A stretch of DNA of 64,000 nucleotides from Lolium rigidum (taxonomy: Eukaryota; Streptophyta; Magnoliopsida; Poales; Poaceae): contig NC_061514.1 in NCBI RefSeq assembly GCF_022539505.1, forward strand, positions 333,357,090-333,421,089, read 5' to 3'. The notes under the pieces were generated by a model, which saw nothing but the letters and a program-made list of their open reading frames with translations, searched no databases and had not been told where the DNA came from. The position numbers and the translations under genes were made by a program. Shown here piece by piece: positions 46,985 through 58,700 of the stretch (the first letter of the stretch is position 1; every line of letters begins with the position of its first letter).

Positions 46985-48139
46985 GTGTTGCGGTCGAAAC
47001 CCACCGGCGGGCAGCGGCCGGCAACACCGTAGAGCCGGGAACAACTAGGGCTGCGGCTGGCCCCGGTCCCGCGAGCGACGGCCCGCAAAGCCTTCCGGTC
47101 ACACGTCCGATGTTGTCGCAGGGCGTGCCACCTGACCTATACCCGGTCGGGAAGGTGTTGGATGATGCCTCGCTTAGTTTCCTGCATGGCATACACGTAA
47201 ACGTTAAATACGAGCCTCGATCGGCTCTCGGGTTATCCTGTGAATCGGCTCAAAGAGCCGATCCACCCATGATTCGTACGAGGTGTACAAATATATGGTG
47301 GTCCTGCTTGATCAAGATAAAGCTAAAACGATCTACGACGATTTAGGGTTTTCACCGCATAATCGGATCATCCTACTCACGATTGGGCCTCGCGCTCGCG
47401 TACGGTGATCGTAAGCCGATCCTAGACAGGGCCTAAAAACCAACACGAGGTTGATCCCCGGAACATCCTGTCTAGGGCTAGCAAACTACACCCTACACGC
47501 CGCTGGATCCTCCAACCCTTTGTAAGGCCTAACTATTGCAGATATTAAACTAATCCTTGAAGAACAAGGAGCAACCGTAACGGATCGGATCTACTAAACA
47601 ATGATCAAGCGGGGTGCCGCCCCTACACCTAAGATAGGTGTAAGGGCGGCTAGATGTATACGGGTTGCACTACGACAGCATATGATACGAAGAACAATGC
47701 TAACCCTAACACACCTAAGATAACTACGTTGCTCGCCATCAAAAAGGCTTCAGCACGAGCAACGCATGAACAACGTGAAGCTTGTGCTGCCTAGATCGCA
47801 ATCTAGGCAGCATGGTGCTTACCAGGAGAAACCCTCGAGACGAAGGAGTTGGCGATGCGCCGAGATTGATTGTGTTGAACGTTGGTTGTTGTTTATTTCA
47901 TAAACCCTAGATACATATTTATAGTCCGGGGGACTTTCTAATTCAGGCGTGCACTTAACCGTGCACGGGTAAAACTCCAACTTCTAAATTAAGATGCGAT
48001 CTACTATAATACAGATACATGGGCAATTTAGCCCAACTCCTTCGTGCCAGACCGCTTCAGAGATCCTCCACGCGTTTAACCTTTAAGCCCATCTCACCTA
48101 CGGCCCATCTCCTGATTTAGCCAAAATCTGGTGATAACA
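46985..48139 (-). repeat. 5' LTR of outer element
   Basis: 1155 bp, nearly identical to the partner LTR. The main difference is the loss of 7 bp from the centre of the second inverted repeat (47786-47811). Confidence 0.92.
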
Positions 48140-48483
48140 GTTGTTAAGAGGAAATGCCTAATCATTAAGAAACAAATATTATGACTACTGCTACAACAAA
48201 ATGGTTTGATTTTGTGCAATAATATTTGATGCCGTTGATGTTACTGTCCTAATAGAAAAGAAATAATTCTAGCATTTAGCATATCGTTATGCTCATGGTA
48301 ATTACAAAATAAAATATATATTTACTTAAGATAAAATAAACAAAAAATATATGGAAGTAGAAGAGTTTAATATAAAATAAGAAATAATCATAATGGAAAA
48401 GTCATGACCAATTATTATATAATTACTTCAATCACAACAAATTAAACAATTGTTACTCACTTCTAACGACTCCACACCATTGT

Positions 48484-49510
48484 TTAATTTGTTGCCAGCT
48501 GGCACTATGGAGGTAATCCTTCACTGATGCAAATTATTGCGCATAGTTGTTTGGCCAGAATTGGTAGTAACTAAGGTGGATCCAAAAATCCTACAAAAGG
48601 AAGCGGAAAAATATGAATCCCATCAAATCTTGTCTAGCGTAGCGTAGAGTATCATACATCCCCTCCTTTCAGAATCTTGTAGCGTTTGACGATTACAAGT
48701 ACACATGTGTAGAATGAGTCACATTATCCATCGATGGCTTCCTAACTCTAGCTTGATCTCCCATTACCTTTCAATATTTTTTTGATCTCTCATCATTCCC
48801 TTGTAAATAGGCCCCGATTGTATTTTGGCAGTATTAGGACAATTGTGTTTGTTGTAATCATCCTGAATTGGATAATAATTTAATAAATTGTACCACATTT
48901 TAAAAGATAAAACATTAAAACAAATTTAAAATAGAATGTTGTGACCTAAAAATGGGTACCCCTACTCACTAGGGATGCATGATGTCTCCATTTACACATT
49001 TTAATTTTCCTATAATGCATCCCTAGTCTTGTTTGGCCACTCTTTTATGTGATATATTGCTCAATATTTATTGCGAAAGTACCAATTGCCTACATGCACT
49101 TCTCCAACTCTAAAAGACAGTCCATTCGTTTATTGATGGGTTGTCCTTGTCACATATCTGCAACCCATTTCCTCATCTTCAACATCCTCATCCTCATTTG
49201 TCCCATTGTGAGGCTCAAAGTTTGGATCAACCAAATAGTCCCAATGATTTATCCTATGAGGATCATCAGCTACATCTGGTTAAGATTTCGCATCATCATC
49301 TACGAGCACAAAATCATCCTCTGCCCCCCATTTCCATGTATTCTTGCTCGCTTGCCGTTGCACACTCAAGGAGAAGCTACTCGGTTACACTCGGCTGAGT
49401 AAGGAGAAGATGCTCGGTTTCTCTCAGTTGAGTAAGGAGTGGTTGCTCGATTAAGATGTTATCTTACTTGATGGTCTAAAATCATTGATGACATGCTCTT
49501 TCGTGTATTG
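48484..49510. other. Unassigned sequence
   Basis: No recognised gene. An imperfect tandem repeat of about 35 bp (GCTCGGTTTCTCTCAGTTGAG type) occurs at 49369-49455, just before the plus-strand LTR element. Confidence 0.4.
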
Positions 49511-49515
49511 AGCGA

Positions 49516-51107
49516 TGATACGTCTCCGACGTATCGATAATTTCTTATGTTCCATGCCACATTATTGATGATATCTACATGTTTTATACACATTATATGT
49601 CGTATTTATGCATTTTCCGGCACTAACCTATTAACAAGATGCCGAAGAGCCAGTTGTTGTTTTCTGCTGTTTTTGGTTTCAGAAATCCTACAAAGGAAAT
49701 ATTCTCGGAATTGGACGAAATCAACGCCCAGGGTCCTATTTTTGCACGAAGCTTCCAGAAGACCGAGGGGGGAAGGAAGTGGGGCCACGAGGCGCCGCCA
49801 CAACAGGGCGGCGCGGCCTGGCCCTTGGCCGCGCGGCCCTGGTGTGTGGGGCCCTCGTGTGCCCCCCCGCGTTGCCCTTCCGCCTACTTAAAGCCTTCGT
49901 CGCGAAACCCCCAGTACCGAGAGCCACGATACGGAAAACCTTACTGAGACGCCGCCGCCAATCCCATCTCGGGGGATTCCGGAGATCGCCTCCGGCACCC
50001 TGCCGGAGAGGGGAATCATCTCCCGGAGGACTCTTCACCGCCATGGTCGCCTCCGGAGTGATGAGTGAGTAGTTCACCCCTGGACTATGGGTCCATAGCG
50101 GTAGCTAGATGGTTGTCTTCTCCTCATGTGCTTCATTGTCGGATCTTGTGAGCTGCCTAACATGATCAAGATCATCTATCTGTAATTCTATATGTTGTGT
50201 TTGTCGGGATCCGATGGATAGAGAATACTATGTTATGTTGATTATCAATCTATTACCTATGTGTTGTTTATGATCTTGCATGATCTTCGTTATTAGTAGA
50301 GGCTCGGCCAAGTTTTTACTCTTAACTCCAAGAGGGAGTATTTATGCTCGATAGTGGGTTCATGCCTCCATTAAATCTGGGACGAGTGACAGAAAGTTCT
50401 AAGGTTGTGGATGTGCTTGTTGCCACTAGGGATAAAACATTGATGCTATGTCCGAGGATGTAGTTATTGATTACATTACGCACCATACTTAATGCAATTG
50501 TCCGTTGTTTTGCAACTTAATACCGGAAGGGGTTCGGATGATAACACTGAAGGTGGACTTTTTAGGCATAGATGCATGCTCGGATAGCGGTCTATGTACT
50601 TTGTCGTAATGCCCAATTAAATCTCACAATATTCATCATATCATGTATGTGCATTGTCATGCTCTCTTTATTTGTCAATTGCTCGACTGTAATTTGTTCA
50701 CCCAACATGCTATTTATCTTATGGGAGAGACACCTCTAGTGAACTGTGGACCCCGGTCCATTCTTTACATCTGAAATACAATCTACTGCAATACTTGTTT
50801 TACTGTTTTCTGCAAACAATCATCATCCACACTATACATCTAATCCTTTGTTACAGCAAGCCGTGAGATTGACAACCTCACTGTTTCGTTGGGGCAAAGT
50901 ACTTTGGTTGTGTTGTGCAGGTTCCACGTTGGCGCCGGAATCTCTGGTGTTGCGCCGCACTACATCTCGCCGCCATCAACCTTCAACGTGCTTCTTGGCT
51001 CCTCCGTGTTCGATAAACCTTGATTTCTTTCTGAGGGAAAACTTGCCGCTGTACGCATCACACCTTCCTCTTGGGGTTCCCAACGGACGCGTGTTGTACG
51101 CGTATCA
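49516..51107 (+). repeat. 5' LTR of plus-strand element
   Basis: TGATACGTCTCCGACGTATC...CGCGTATCA. If the long boundary used by the solo LTR at 24075 applied here, the LTR would instead end at 51194 (ACGCCAGCA). Confidence 0.9.
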
Positions 51108-51219
51108 AGCATATTTTCTGGCGTCGTTGCCGGGGAATTGAAGAAAAGCTACACCACAAAGATTTCTAACTCCCACGTCAACTACACGCCAGCATATTTT
51201 CTGGCGCCGTTGCCGGGGA
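51108..51219 (+). other. Duplicated primer-binding region
   Basis: A 29-bp block beginning AGCATATTTTCTGGCG occurs at 51108-51136 and again at 51191-51219. The first holds TGGCGTCGTTGCCGGGGA (one mismatch, 51119-51136) and the second the perfect tRNA-Asp-type site TGGCGCCGTTGCCGGGGA (51202-51219). Confidence 0.9.
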
Positions 51220-51492
51220 GATCAAGACACGCTGCAAGGGGAGTCTCCACAATCCAATCTCTTTACTTTGTTTTGTCTTGCTTTATTTTATTTACTTTCT
51301 TGTTTGCTGCATTATATCAAAACACAAAAAAATTAGTTGCTAGCTTTACTTTATTTACTGTCTTGCACTCTATATCAAAAACAAAAAAAAATTAGTTACT
51401 TGCATTTATTTTATCTAGTTTGCTTTATTTACTACTGCTAAAATGAATACTCCTGAGAACAAAAAGTTGTGTGATTTCACTAGTTAGGCTTA

Positions 51493-52160
51493 ATGGAAAA
51501 CAACAAAAATATTAGAGATCTTTATAGTATTTATCTTGAGTTAGGACATGAGGTTTTTGAAGAGAAAATTAAAAAACCCATGGAACTTTGTTTGCAAAAT
51601 AGTTGTAGCAATGTTATTAGCATGAACTCTTTGAACACTATTATTGCTAATGCTATGGAAGAATTTAAGCTTGGGGAAGCTGGTTTTGATGAGCATGATA
51701 TTTTTAGTCCCCCAAGCATGGAGGAGAGAATTTACTTTGATGACACTTTTCCTCCCATTTATGATGATAGTGGTATTTTGGTGCCACCTACTATTGAGGA
51801 TAAAGTTTATTATGATTATACTATGCCTCCTACATCTGATGATTATGGTGATGAGAATAATAATGGGTGAATTTGCTCCCACTACAATTAATAAGAATGA
51901 CTATGCTTATGTTGGGAGTAGTAATTATTTTATGCATGAGACTCATGATAACAATGCTTTATGCGATAGTTATATTGTTGAGTTTGTTCATGATGCTACT
52001 GGAAATTATTATGAGAGATGAAAATATGGTTGTAGAAATTTTCATGTTACTAAAACACCTCTCTATATGCTGAAATTTTTGAAGTTACACTTGTTTTGTC
52101 TTCCTATGCTATTCACTGTCCTTCATGAATTTATTTGTGTACAAGATTCCTATGCATAGG
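51493..52160 (+). pseudogene. Unknown conserved retroelement ORF (plus-strand element copy)
   Basis: Starts MENNKNIRDLYSIYLELGHE and shares with the copy at 42693-43430 the segments KIKKPMELC, ISMNSLNTII, KLGEAGFDEHDIFSPPSMEE, DYTMPPTSDDY, EFAPTTINKNDYAYVG, HETHDNNALCDSYIVEFVHD and RNFHVTKTPLYMLKFLKLHL. A frameshift near 51868 and another near 52020 break it. The N-terminus differs from the minus-strand copy, the middle is well kept. No family assigned. Confidence 0.65.
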
Positions 52161-54777
52161 AAGTGGGTTAGACTTAAATGTGTTTTGAATTTGCTTCTTG
52201 ATGCTCCTTTTGCTTCAACTCTTATTCCTTATGAGTGCATCATTAAAATCTACTGATCATCTTAACGGCTATAAAGAAAGAACTTCTTGTGAGATAACCC
52301 ATGTTATTATTTTACTTCTGCACTTTATTTTATATTTGAGTCTTGGAAGTTGTTTACTACTGTAGCAACCTCTCCTTATCTTAGTTTTGTGCATTGTTGT
52401 GCCAAGTAAAGTCTTTGATAGTAAGGTTCATACTAGATTTGGATTACTGCGCAGAAACAGATTTCTTTGCTGTCACGAATCTGGGCCTAATTCTCTGTAG
52501 GTAACTCAGAAAATTATGCCAATTTACGTGAGTGATCCTCAGATATGTCCGCAACTTTCATTCAATTTGAGCATTTTCATCTGAGCAAGTCTGGTGCCTC
52601 AATAAAATTCATCTTTACGGACTGTTCTGTTTTAACAGATTCTGCCTTTTATTTCGCATTGCCTCTTTTGCTATGATGGATGAATTTATTTGTTCTATTA
52701 ATGTCCAGTAGCTTTGTGCAATGTTCAGAAGTGTTAAGAATGATTGTGTCACCTCTGAACATGTGAATTTTTATTATGCACTAACCCTCTAATGAGTTGT
52801 TTCGAGTTTGGTGTGGAGGAAGTTTTCAAGGATCAAGAGAGGAGGATGATACAATATGATCAAGGAGAGTGAAAGCTCTAAGCTTGAGGATGCCCCGGTG
52901 GTTCACCCCTGCATATTCTAAGAAGACTCAAGCGTCTAAGCTTGGGGATGCCCAAGGCATCCCCTTCTTCATCGACAACATTATCAGGTTCCTCCCCTGA
53001 AACTATATTTTTATTCCATCACATCTTATGTGCTTTGCTTGGAGCGTCGGTTTGTTTTTGTTTTTATTTTTGTTTGAATAAAATGGATCCTAGCATTTAT
53101 TGTGTGGGAGAGAGACACGCTCCGCTGTTGCATATGGACAAATATGTCCTTAGGCTTTACTCATAGTATTCATGGCGAAGGTTGAATCTTCTTCGTTAAA
53201 TTGTTATATGGTTGGAATTGGGAAATGCTACATGTAGTAATTATAAAATGTCTTGAATAATTTGATACTTGTCAATTGTTGTGCTCATGTTTAAGCTCTT
53301 GCATCATATACTTTGCACCTATTAATGAAGAAACACGAAGAGTTTGCTAAATTTGGTTTGCATATTTGGTCTCTCTAAAGTCTAGATAATTTCTAGTATT
53401 GAGTTTGAACAACAAGGAAGACGGTGTAGAGTCTTATAATGTTTACAATATGTCTTTTATGTGAGTTTTGCTGCACCGGTTCATCCTTGTGTTTGTTTCA
53501 AATAACCTTGCTAGCCTAAACCTTGTATCGAGAGGGAATACTTCTCATGCATCCAAAATCCTTGAGCCAACCACTATGCCATTTGTGTCCACCATACCTA
53601 CCTACTACATGGTATTTCTCCGCCATTCCAAAGTAAATTGCTTGAGTGCTACCTTTAAAATTTCCATTCTTTACCTTTACAATATATAGCTCATGGGACA
53701 AATAGCTTAAAAACTATTGTGGTATTGAATATGTACTTATGCACTTTATCTCTTATTAAGTTGCTTGTTGTGCGATAACCATGTTCCCGGGGACGCCATC
53801 AACTACTCTTTGTTGAATATCATGTGAGTTGCTATGCATGTCCGTCTTGTCCGAAGTAAGGGAGAGTTACCACTTTAATGGTTAGAGCATGCATATTGTT
53901 AGAGAAGAACATTGGGCCGCTAACTAAAGCCATGAATCATGGTGGAAGTTTCAGTTTTGGACATATATCCTCAATCTCATATGAGAACATTAATTGTTGC
54001 TACATGCTTATGCATTAAAGAGGAGTCCATTATCTCGTTGTCTATGTTGTCCCGGTATGGATGTCTAAGTTGAGAATAATCAAAAGCGAGAAATCCAAAA
54101 TGCGAGCTTTCTCCTTAGACCTTTGTACAGGCGGCATGGAGGTACCCCTTTGTGACACTTGGTTAAAACATGTGTATTGCGATGATCCGGTAATCCGAGC
54201 TAATTAGGACAAGGTGCGGGTACTATTAGTATACTATGCATGAGGCTTGCAACTTGTAAGATATAATTTACATGATACATATGCTTTATTACTACCGTTG
54301 ACAAAATTGTTTCTTGTTTTCAAAATCAAAGCTCTAGCACAAATATAGCAATCAATGCTTCCTCTCGCGAAGGGCCTTTCCTTTTACTTTTATGTTGAGT
54401 CAGTTCACCTATCTCTCTCCACCTCAAGAAGCAAACACTTGTGTGAAGCTGTGCATTGATTCCTACATACTTGCATATTGCACTTGTTATATTACTCTAT
54501 GTTGACAATATCCATGAGATACACATGTTACAAGTTGAAAACAACCGCTGAAACTTAATCTTCCTTTGTGTTGCTTCAATGCCTTTACTTTGATTTATTG
54601 CTTTATGAGTTAACTCTTATGCAAGACTTATTGATGCTTGTCTTGAAGTGCTATTCATTTATTTACTCATGTCATTACCATTGTTTTGATCGCTGCATTC
54701 ATTACATATGCTTACAATAGTATGATCAAGGTTATGATGGCATGTCACTCCAGAAATTATCTTTGTTATCGTTTACC

Positions 54778-54811
54778 TGCTCGGGACGAGCAGAACTAAG
54801 CTTGGGGATGC
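54778..54811 (+). promoter_or_regulatory. Hairpin and polypurine tract before the 3' LTR
   Basis: Inverted repeat CTGCTCG-GGA-CGAGCAG followed by AACTAAGCTTGGGGATGC and then the LTR. The purine-rich GGGGATGC is the likely plus-strand primer. Equivalent structures lie beside the other two LTRs (38114-38150 and 40115-40155, minus strand). Confidence 0.7.
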
Positions 54812-56403
54812 TGATACGTCTCCGACGTATCGATAATTTCTTATGTTCCATGCCACATTATTGATGATATCTACATGTTTTATACACATTATATGTCGTA
54901 TTTATGCATTTTCCGGCACTAACCTATTAACGAGATGCCGAAGAGCTAGTTGTTGTTTTCTGCTGTTTTTGGTTTCGTAAATCCTACAAAGGAAATATTC
55001 TCGGAATTGGACGAAATCAACGCCCGGGGTCCAATTTTTGCACGAAGCTTCCGGAAGACCGAGGGGAAAGGAAGTGGGGCCACGAGGCGCCGCCACAACA
55101 GGGCGGCGCGGCCCGGCCCTTGGCCGCGCGGCCCCGGTGTGTGGGGCCCTCGTGTGGCCCCCCGCGTTGCCCTTCCGCCTACTTGAAGCCTTCGTCGCGA
55201 AACCCCCAGTACCGAGAGCCACGATACGGAAAACCTTACTGAGACGCCGCCGCCGCCAATCCCATCTCGGGGGATTCTGGAGATCGCCTCCGGCACCCTG
55301 CCGGAGAGGGGAATCATCTCCGGAGGACTCTTCACCGCCATGGTCACCTCCGGAGTGATGAGTGAGTAGTTCACCCCTGGACTATGGGTCCATAGCAGTA
55401 GCTAGATGGTTGTCTTCTCCTCATGTGCTTGATTGTCGGATCTTGTGAGCTGCCTAACATGATCAAGATCATCTATCTGTAATTCTATATGTTGTGTTTG
55501 TCGGGATCCGATGGATAGAGAATACTATGTTATGTTGATTATCAATCTATTACCTATGTGTTGTTTATGATCTTGCATGCTCTTCGTTATTAGTAGAGGC
55601 TCGGCCAAGTTTTTACTCTTAACTCCAAGAGGGAGTATTTATGCTCGATAATGGGTTCATGCCTCCATTAAATGCAGGACGATGTGACAGAAAGTTCTAA
55701 GGTTGTGGATGTGTTGTTGCCACTAGGGATAAAACATTGATGCTATGTCCGAGGATGTAGTTATTGATTACATTACGCACCATACTTAATGCAATTGTCT
55801 GTTGTTTTGCAACTTAATACTGGAAGGGGTTCGGATGATAACCTGAATGTGGACTTTTTAGGCATAGATGCATGCTGGATAGCGGTCTATGTACTTTGTC
55901 GTAATGCCCAATTAAATCTCACAATATTCATCATATCATGTATGTGCATTGTCATGCTCTCTTTATTTGTCAATTGCCTGACTGTAATTTGTTCACCCAA
56001 CATGCTATTTATCTTATGGGAGAGACACCTCTAGTGAACTGTGGACCCCGGTCCATTCTTTACATCTGAAATACAATCTACTGCAATACTTGTTTTACTG
56101 TTTTCTGCAAACAATCATCATCCACACTATACATCTAATCCTTTGTTACAGCAAGCCGGTGAGATTGACAACCTCACTGTTTCGTTGGGGCAAAGTACTT
56201 TGGTTGTGTTGTGCAGGTTCCACGTTGGCGCCGGAATCTCCGGTGTTGCGCCGCACTACATCTCGCCGCCATCAACCTTCAACGTGCTTCTTGGCTCCTC
56301 CTGGTTCGATAAACCTTGGTTTCTTTATGAGGGAAAACTTGCCGCTGTACGCATCACACCTTCCTCTTGGGGTTCCCAACGGACGCGTGCTGTACGCGTA
56401 TCA
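54812..56403 (+). repeat. 3' LTR of plus-strand element
   Basis: 1592 bp, ending CGCGTATCA immediately before AGCGA; this fixes the short LTR boundary for this element. Confidence 0.93.
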
Positions 56404-56408
56404 AGCGA

Positions 56409-58700
56409 CATCAACATAGTCCTCATTCCCACGTGTCTAACCCACATCAGGGCCAAAGCCTCGTTAGTCCTAATGTCGCAAAAATTGCAAGAAGTGACGG
56501 CATAGTACCTCTGCAGGAATTCCTCGTTGTGGCTATCCAAATTCCATGTGCAAGTGATATAAAGTCAGCTATGTCACATCTACCACCAATCGATAATCAA
56601 ATCCAGTGTTAATTGTAATTCTATCTGTGGGCAGGGTTTTAGTTCGATATCTATGTCGAATCTTCAGTAAAAAAATTGGATGCGGCAAACGTCCTACTAA
56701 TAGGACCGAGGCTCACGCATTTCGTTTCCAGCCGCTAGCGCTCGATAGAGAAGAGGATATATAGGGGCCTAGAAGGAGGGCAGGACAAAATCTAGGCATC
56801 CACGAGCTAGTGGTCAATGGTAAGGCCTAAAGAGAGTGCGGCGGTAGGCGACTGAACAATGGCGGTGACAGGGGCAGAGTAGAGGAGCAGAGTACCGAGC
56901 AACAAAAATTAGAAATAGCCAAAAAGGGGGGGGGGGGCTCGAATCCACAAAATTGGGACGCGAGCTATCTTTATGATCACGTGATGGGGCCCGCTTGTAA
57001 GTCTAACGGTCACCATGTTGAAGCTAGTTAGAAACCAAATGTAAGAAAACAATTTAAAACGTTGAAATGCATTGGGACCCACATGCCAGAAAATGAGTCA
57101 GATATGCGACACGTTAGCCATACCAAACAGACGTCGGTGTCACATCCATCCATGGCATAAAAACAACAAGTTTGCGAAAGTTAGTGGCATCCATCAAATT
57201 CACTGATTCGTTGTGGCAGTGTCATAATATTCACGAAAACGAAAGACACAATTATAAAAAAAACATTTCTTTATGTAGCATGTAAGCACCGACCAATGGG
57301 TTGTTTATGGTGCAGAGAAATGCGATGGACATGTTCTCTACACATTCATCTACCCATGGGCGGAGGCAGGGTAGGGGCCACACCCCCTTTTCATCTGAAG
57401 GACGATCGTATGCCATCGTTGCCACCTAAAAATAAGACTTACCACTAGCAAGCACTGGTGGCAAAACTAGGTAATGGCACGCACACGTTTTCTGCTAAAA
57501 AAGTATTTACTCTTATGCATCCATTTCTTAGCTCACCAGAAGGCACACACCCGTAATGTTGCATGTCTCATTCTCGTTAACTCAAGCATGTCTCATTCTC
57601 GTTAACTCAACACTCTCAGTTTCATCTTAGCCACACAATGGGGATGGGGGACGCCTAACTATCCTAGATTTAGCGATGTGAACTTAAAAACAAGGGGGTC
57701 AGAGGAACCGCTGGAGTAGGATCTAGCATCACAAGATCATCAACGCCGCGCCGCTGCCCGTAGGCATGGGGCCACCAGGAGATCGTCACACCTGCAGGGG
57801 CAGCCACACCGCACGGGCATGGCCACCGGCCGGAGGTCCTCTAGCAGTCAAGGAACGTTGCGATTGAATCCAACCCCTAATCTCCTCCTATTTTCCTACC
57901 CATGTACTTTTCATTCTTCACCAAATTCGTGGCTGCAATTTGATAGTATGGTAGACAATTTACGATTTTATTCTTTAATTATGTGAGTTTCAACTGCCAT
58001 GGGTACATATTTTTGAGTAACAATTGATGTCTAGGTATGGTTGAGAACAATTTGTATGTGTTTTCTTTGAGTCCGGCGTGCCTATATATGGAACTCGGCC
58101 CAGCCCATGTACGAAGAAGCTAGAAAACACGTTGCGATGCGAGAGGCGCGCTACAGGATGCATCGGGCGAGGAAAAAGGATGACTTGGACGCACCACATG
58201 CCAGCAAAATCAAGTAGTGGGAGTCTCCTATTAAGAGATAAAAGATTCTCAAGCTCCACCATTGCCATCAAGTGTCAAAAGACAAGAAAGATTAGAAGAA
58301 ACTACTCAACATTCAACCAATTGCATATGAAACATTTTCCACACAAAAAGGCACATTCAAATGATGAACAACTTCTTACAAAAAGGTAACGGCCTTTTTC
58401 TGAATTTAAGATAGAACAACCTTTCAGTTATAAAAACACTTGTCTATAATAATAGTTAGATAAACTAAACTTTCCAAACCAACATGTAAGGTATTTCAGT
58501 TGGACCAGCATTGCATGCAAATGGCAAACCTGTAACTTTCAAATCAATCAAACACATTCACTACAAATTGGACTTTCAAATCAATCAAACACATTCACTA
58601 CAAGTCAATCAAACACATTCACTACAAATTGGACTTTCAAATTTCCAAAACCCCTAAAATACCCCCAGCCAACTAAACCTAAAACACTGAATCACTCTCC
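56409..58700. other. Unassigned sequence upstream of the Utp18 gene
   Basis: No supported gene. A G-homopolymer lies at about 56926-56938, an imperfect duplication of CATGTCTCATTCTCGTTAACTC at about 57562-57608, and a three-fold repeat of CAATCAAACACATTCACTAC at 58545-58626. The last few hundred bases presumably hold the Utp18 promoter. Confidence 0.4.

Larger units (their letters stand above)
33266..48139 (-). mobile_element. Gag-only gypsy-type LTR retrotransposon (outer element of nest)
   Basis: Flanked by the exact target duplication GTTGT (33261-33265 and 48140-48144). LTRs are 33266-34428 (3') and 46985-48139 (5'), in minus orientation with TGTTATCACC...ACA ends. A polypurine tract CCAGGGGGGCATG abuts the 3' LTR on the minus strand, and a primer-site-like CGGCACGCCCGGTGGGAC follows the 5' LTR. 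The internal region has a gag-like gene only, split by an inner element at 36607-45095. No protease, reverse transcriptase or integrase is present, so any movement would depend on another element's enzymes. Confidence 0.9.
33047..48483. repeat. Dispersed repeat, copy D, split by the nested LTR stack
   Basis: The halves 33047-33265 and 48140-48483 join across the retrotransposon. With the insertion and one GTTGT removed they read through ...AAATAAGTTGTTAAGAGGAAATG, matching AAATATGTTCTTAAGAGGAAATG in copy A (about 9327). Similarity stops at a CATTG, the same point at which copy C is interrupted. Confidence 0.8.
49516..56403 (+). mobile_element. Complete non-autonomous LTR retrotransposon, plus strand
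   Basis: 6888 bp flanked by the exact target duplication AGCGA (49511-49515 and 56404-56408). LTRs 49516-51107 and 54812-56403 are both 1592 bp and differ at few positions, so insertion is fairly recent. It has tRNA-Asp-type primer sites, a polypurine tract AAGCTTGGGGATGC next to the 3' LTR, and a 3.7-kb internal region with no gag or pol but a decayed copy of the unknown ORF. The internal region is related, in opposite orientation, to 40115-43594. Confidence 0.93.

Noticed and set aside
56926..56938. G-homopolymer as a G-quadruplex or regulatory site
   Set aside because: A single run, not four G-tracts, and length may be unreliable in the assembly.
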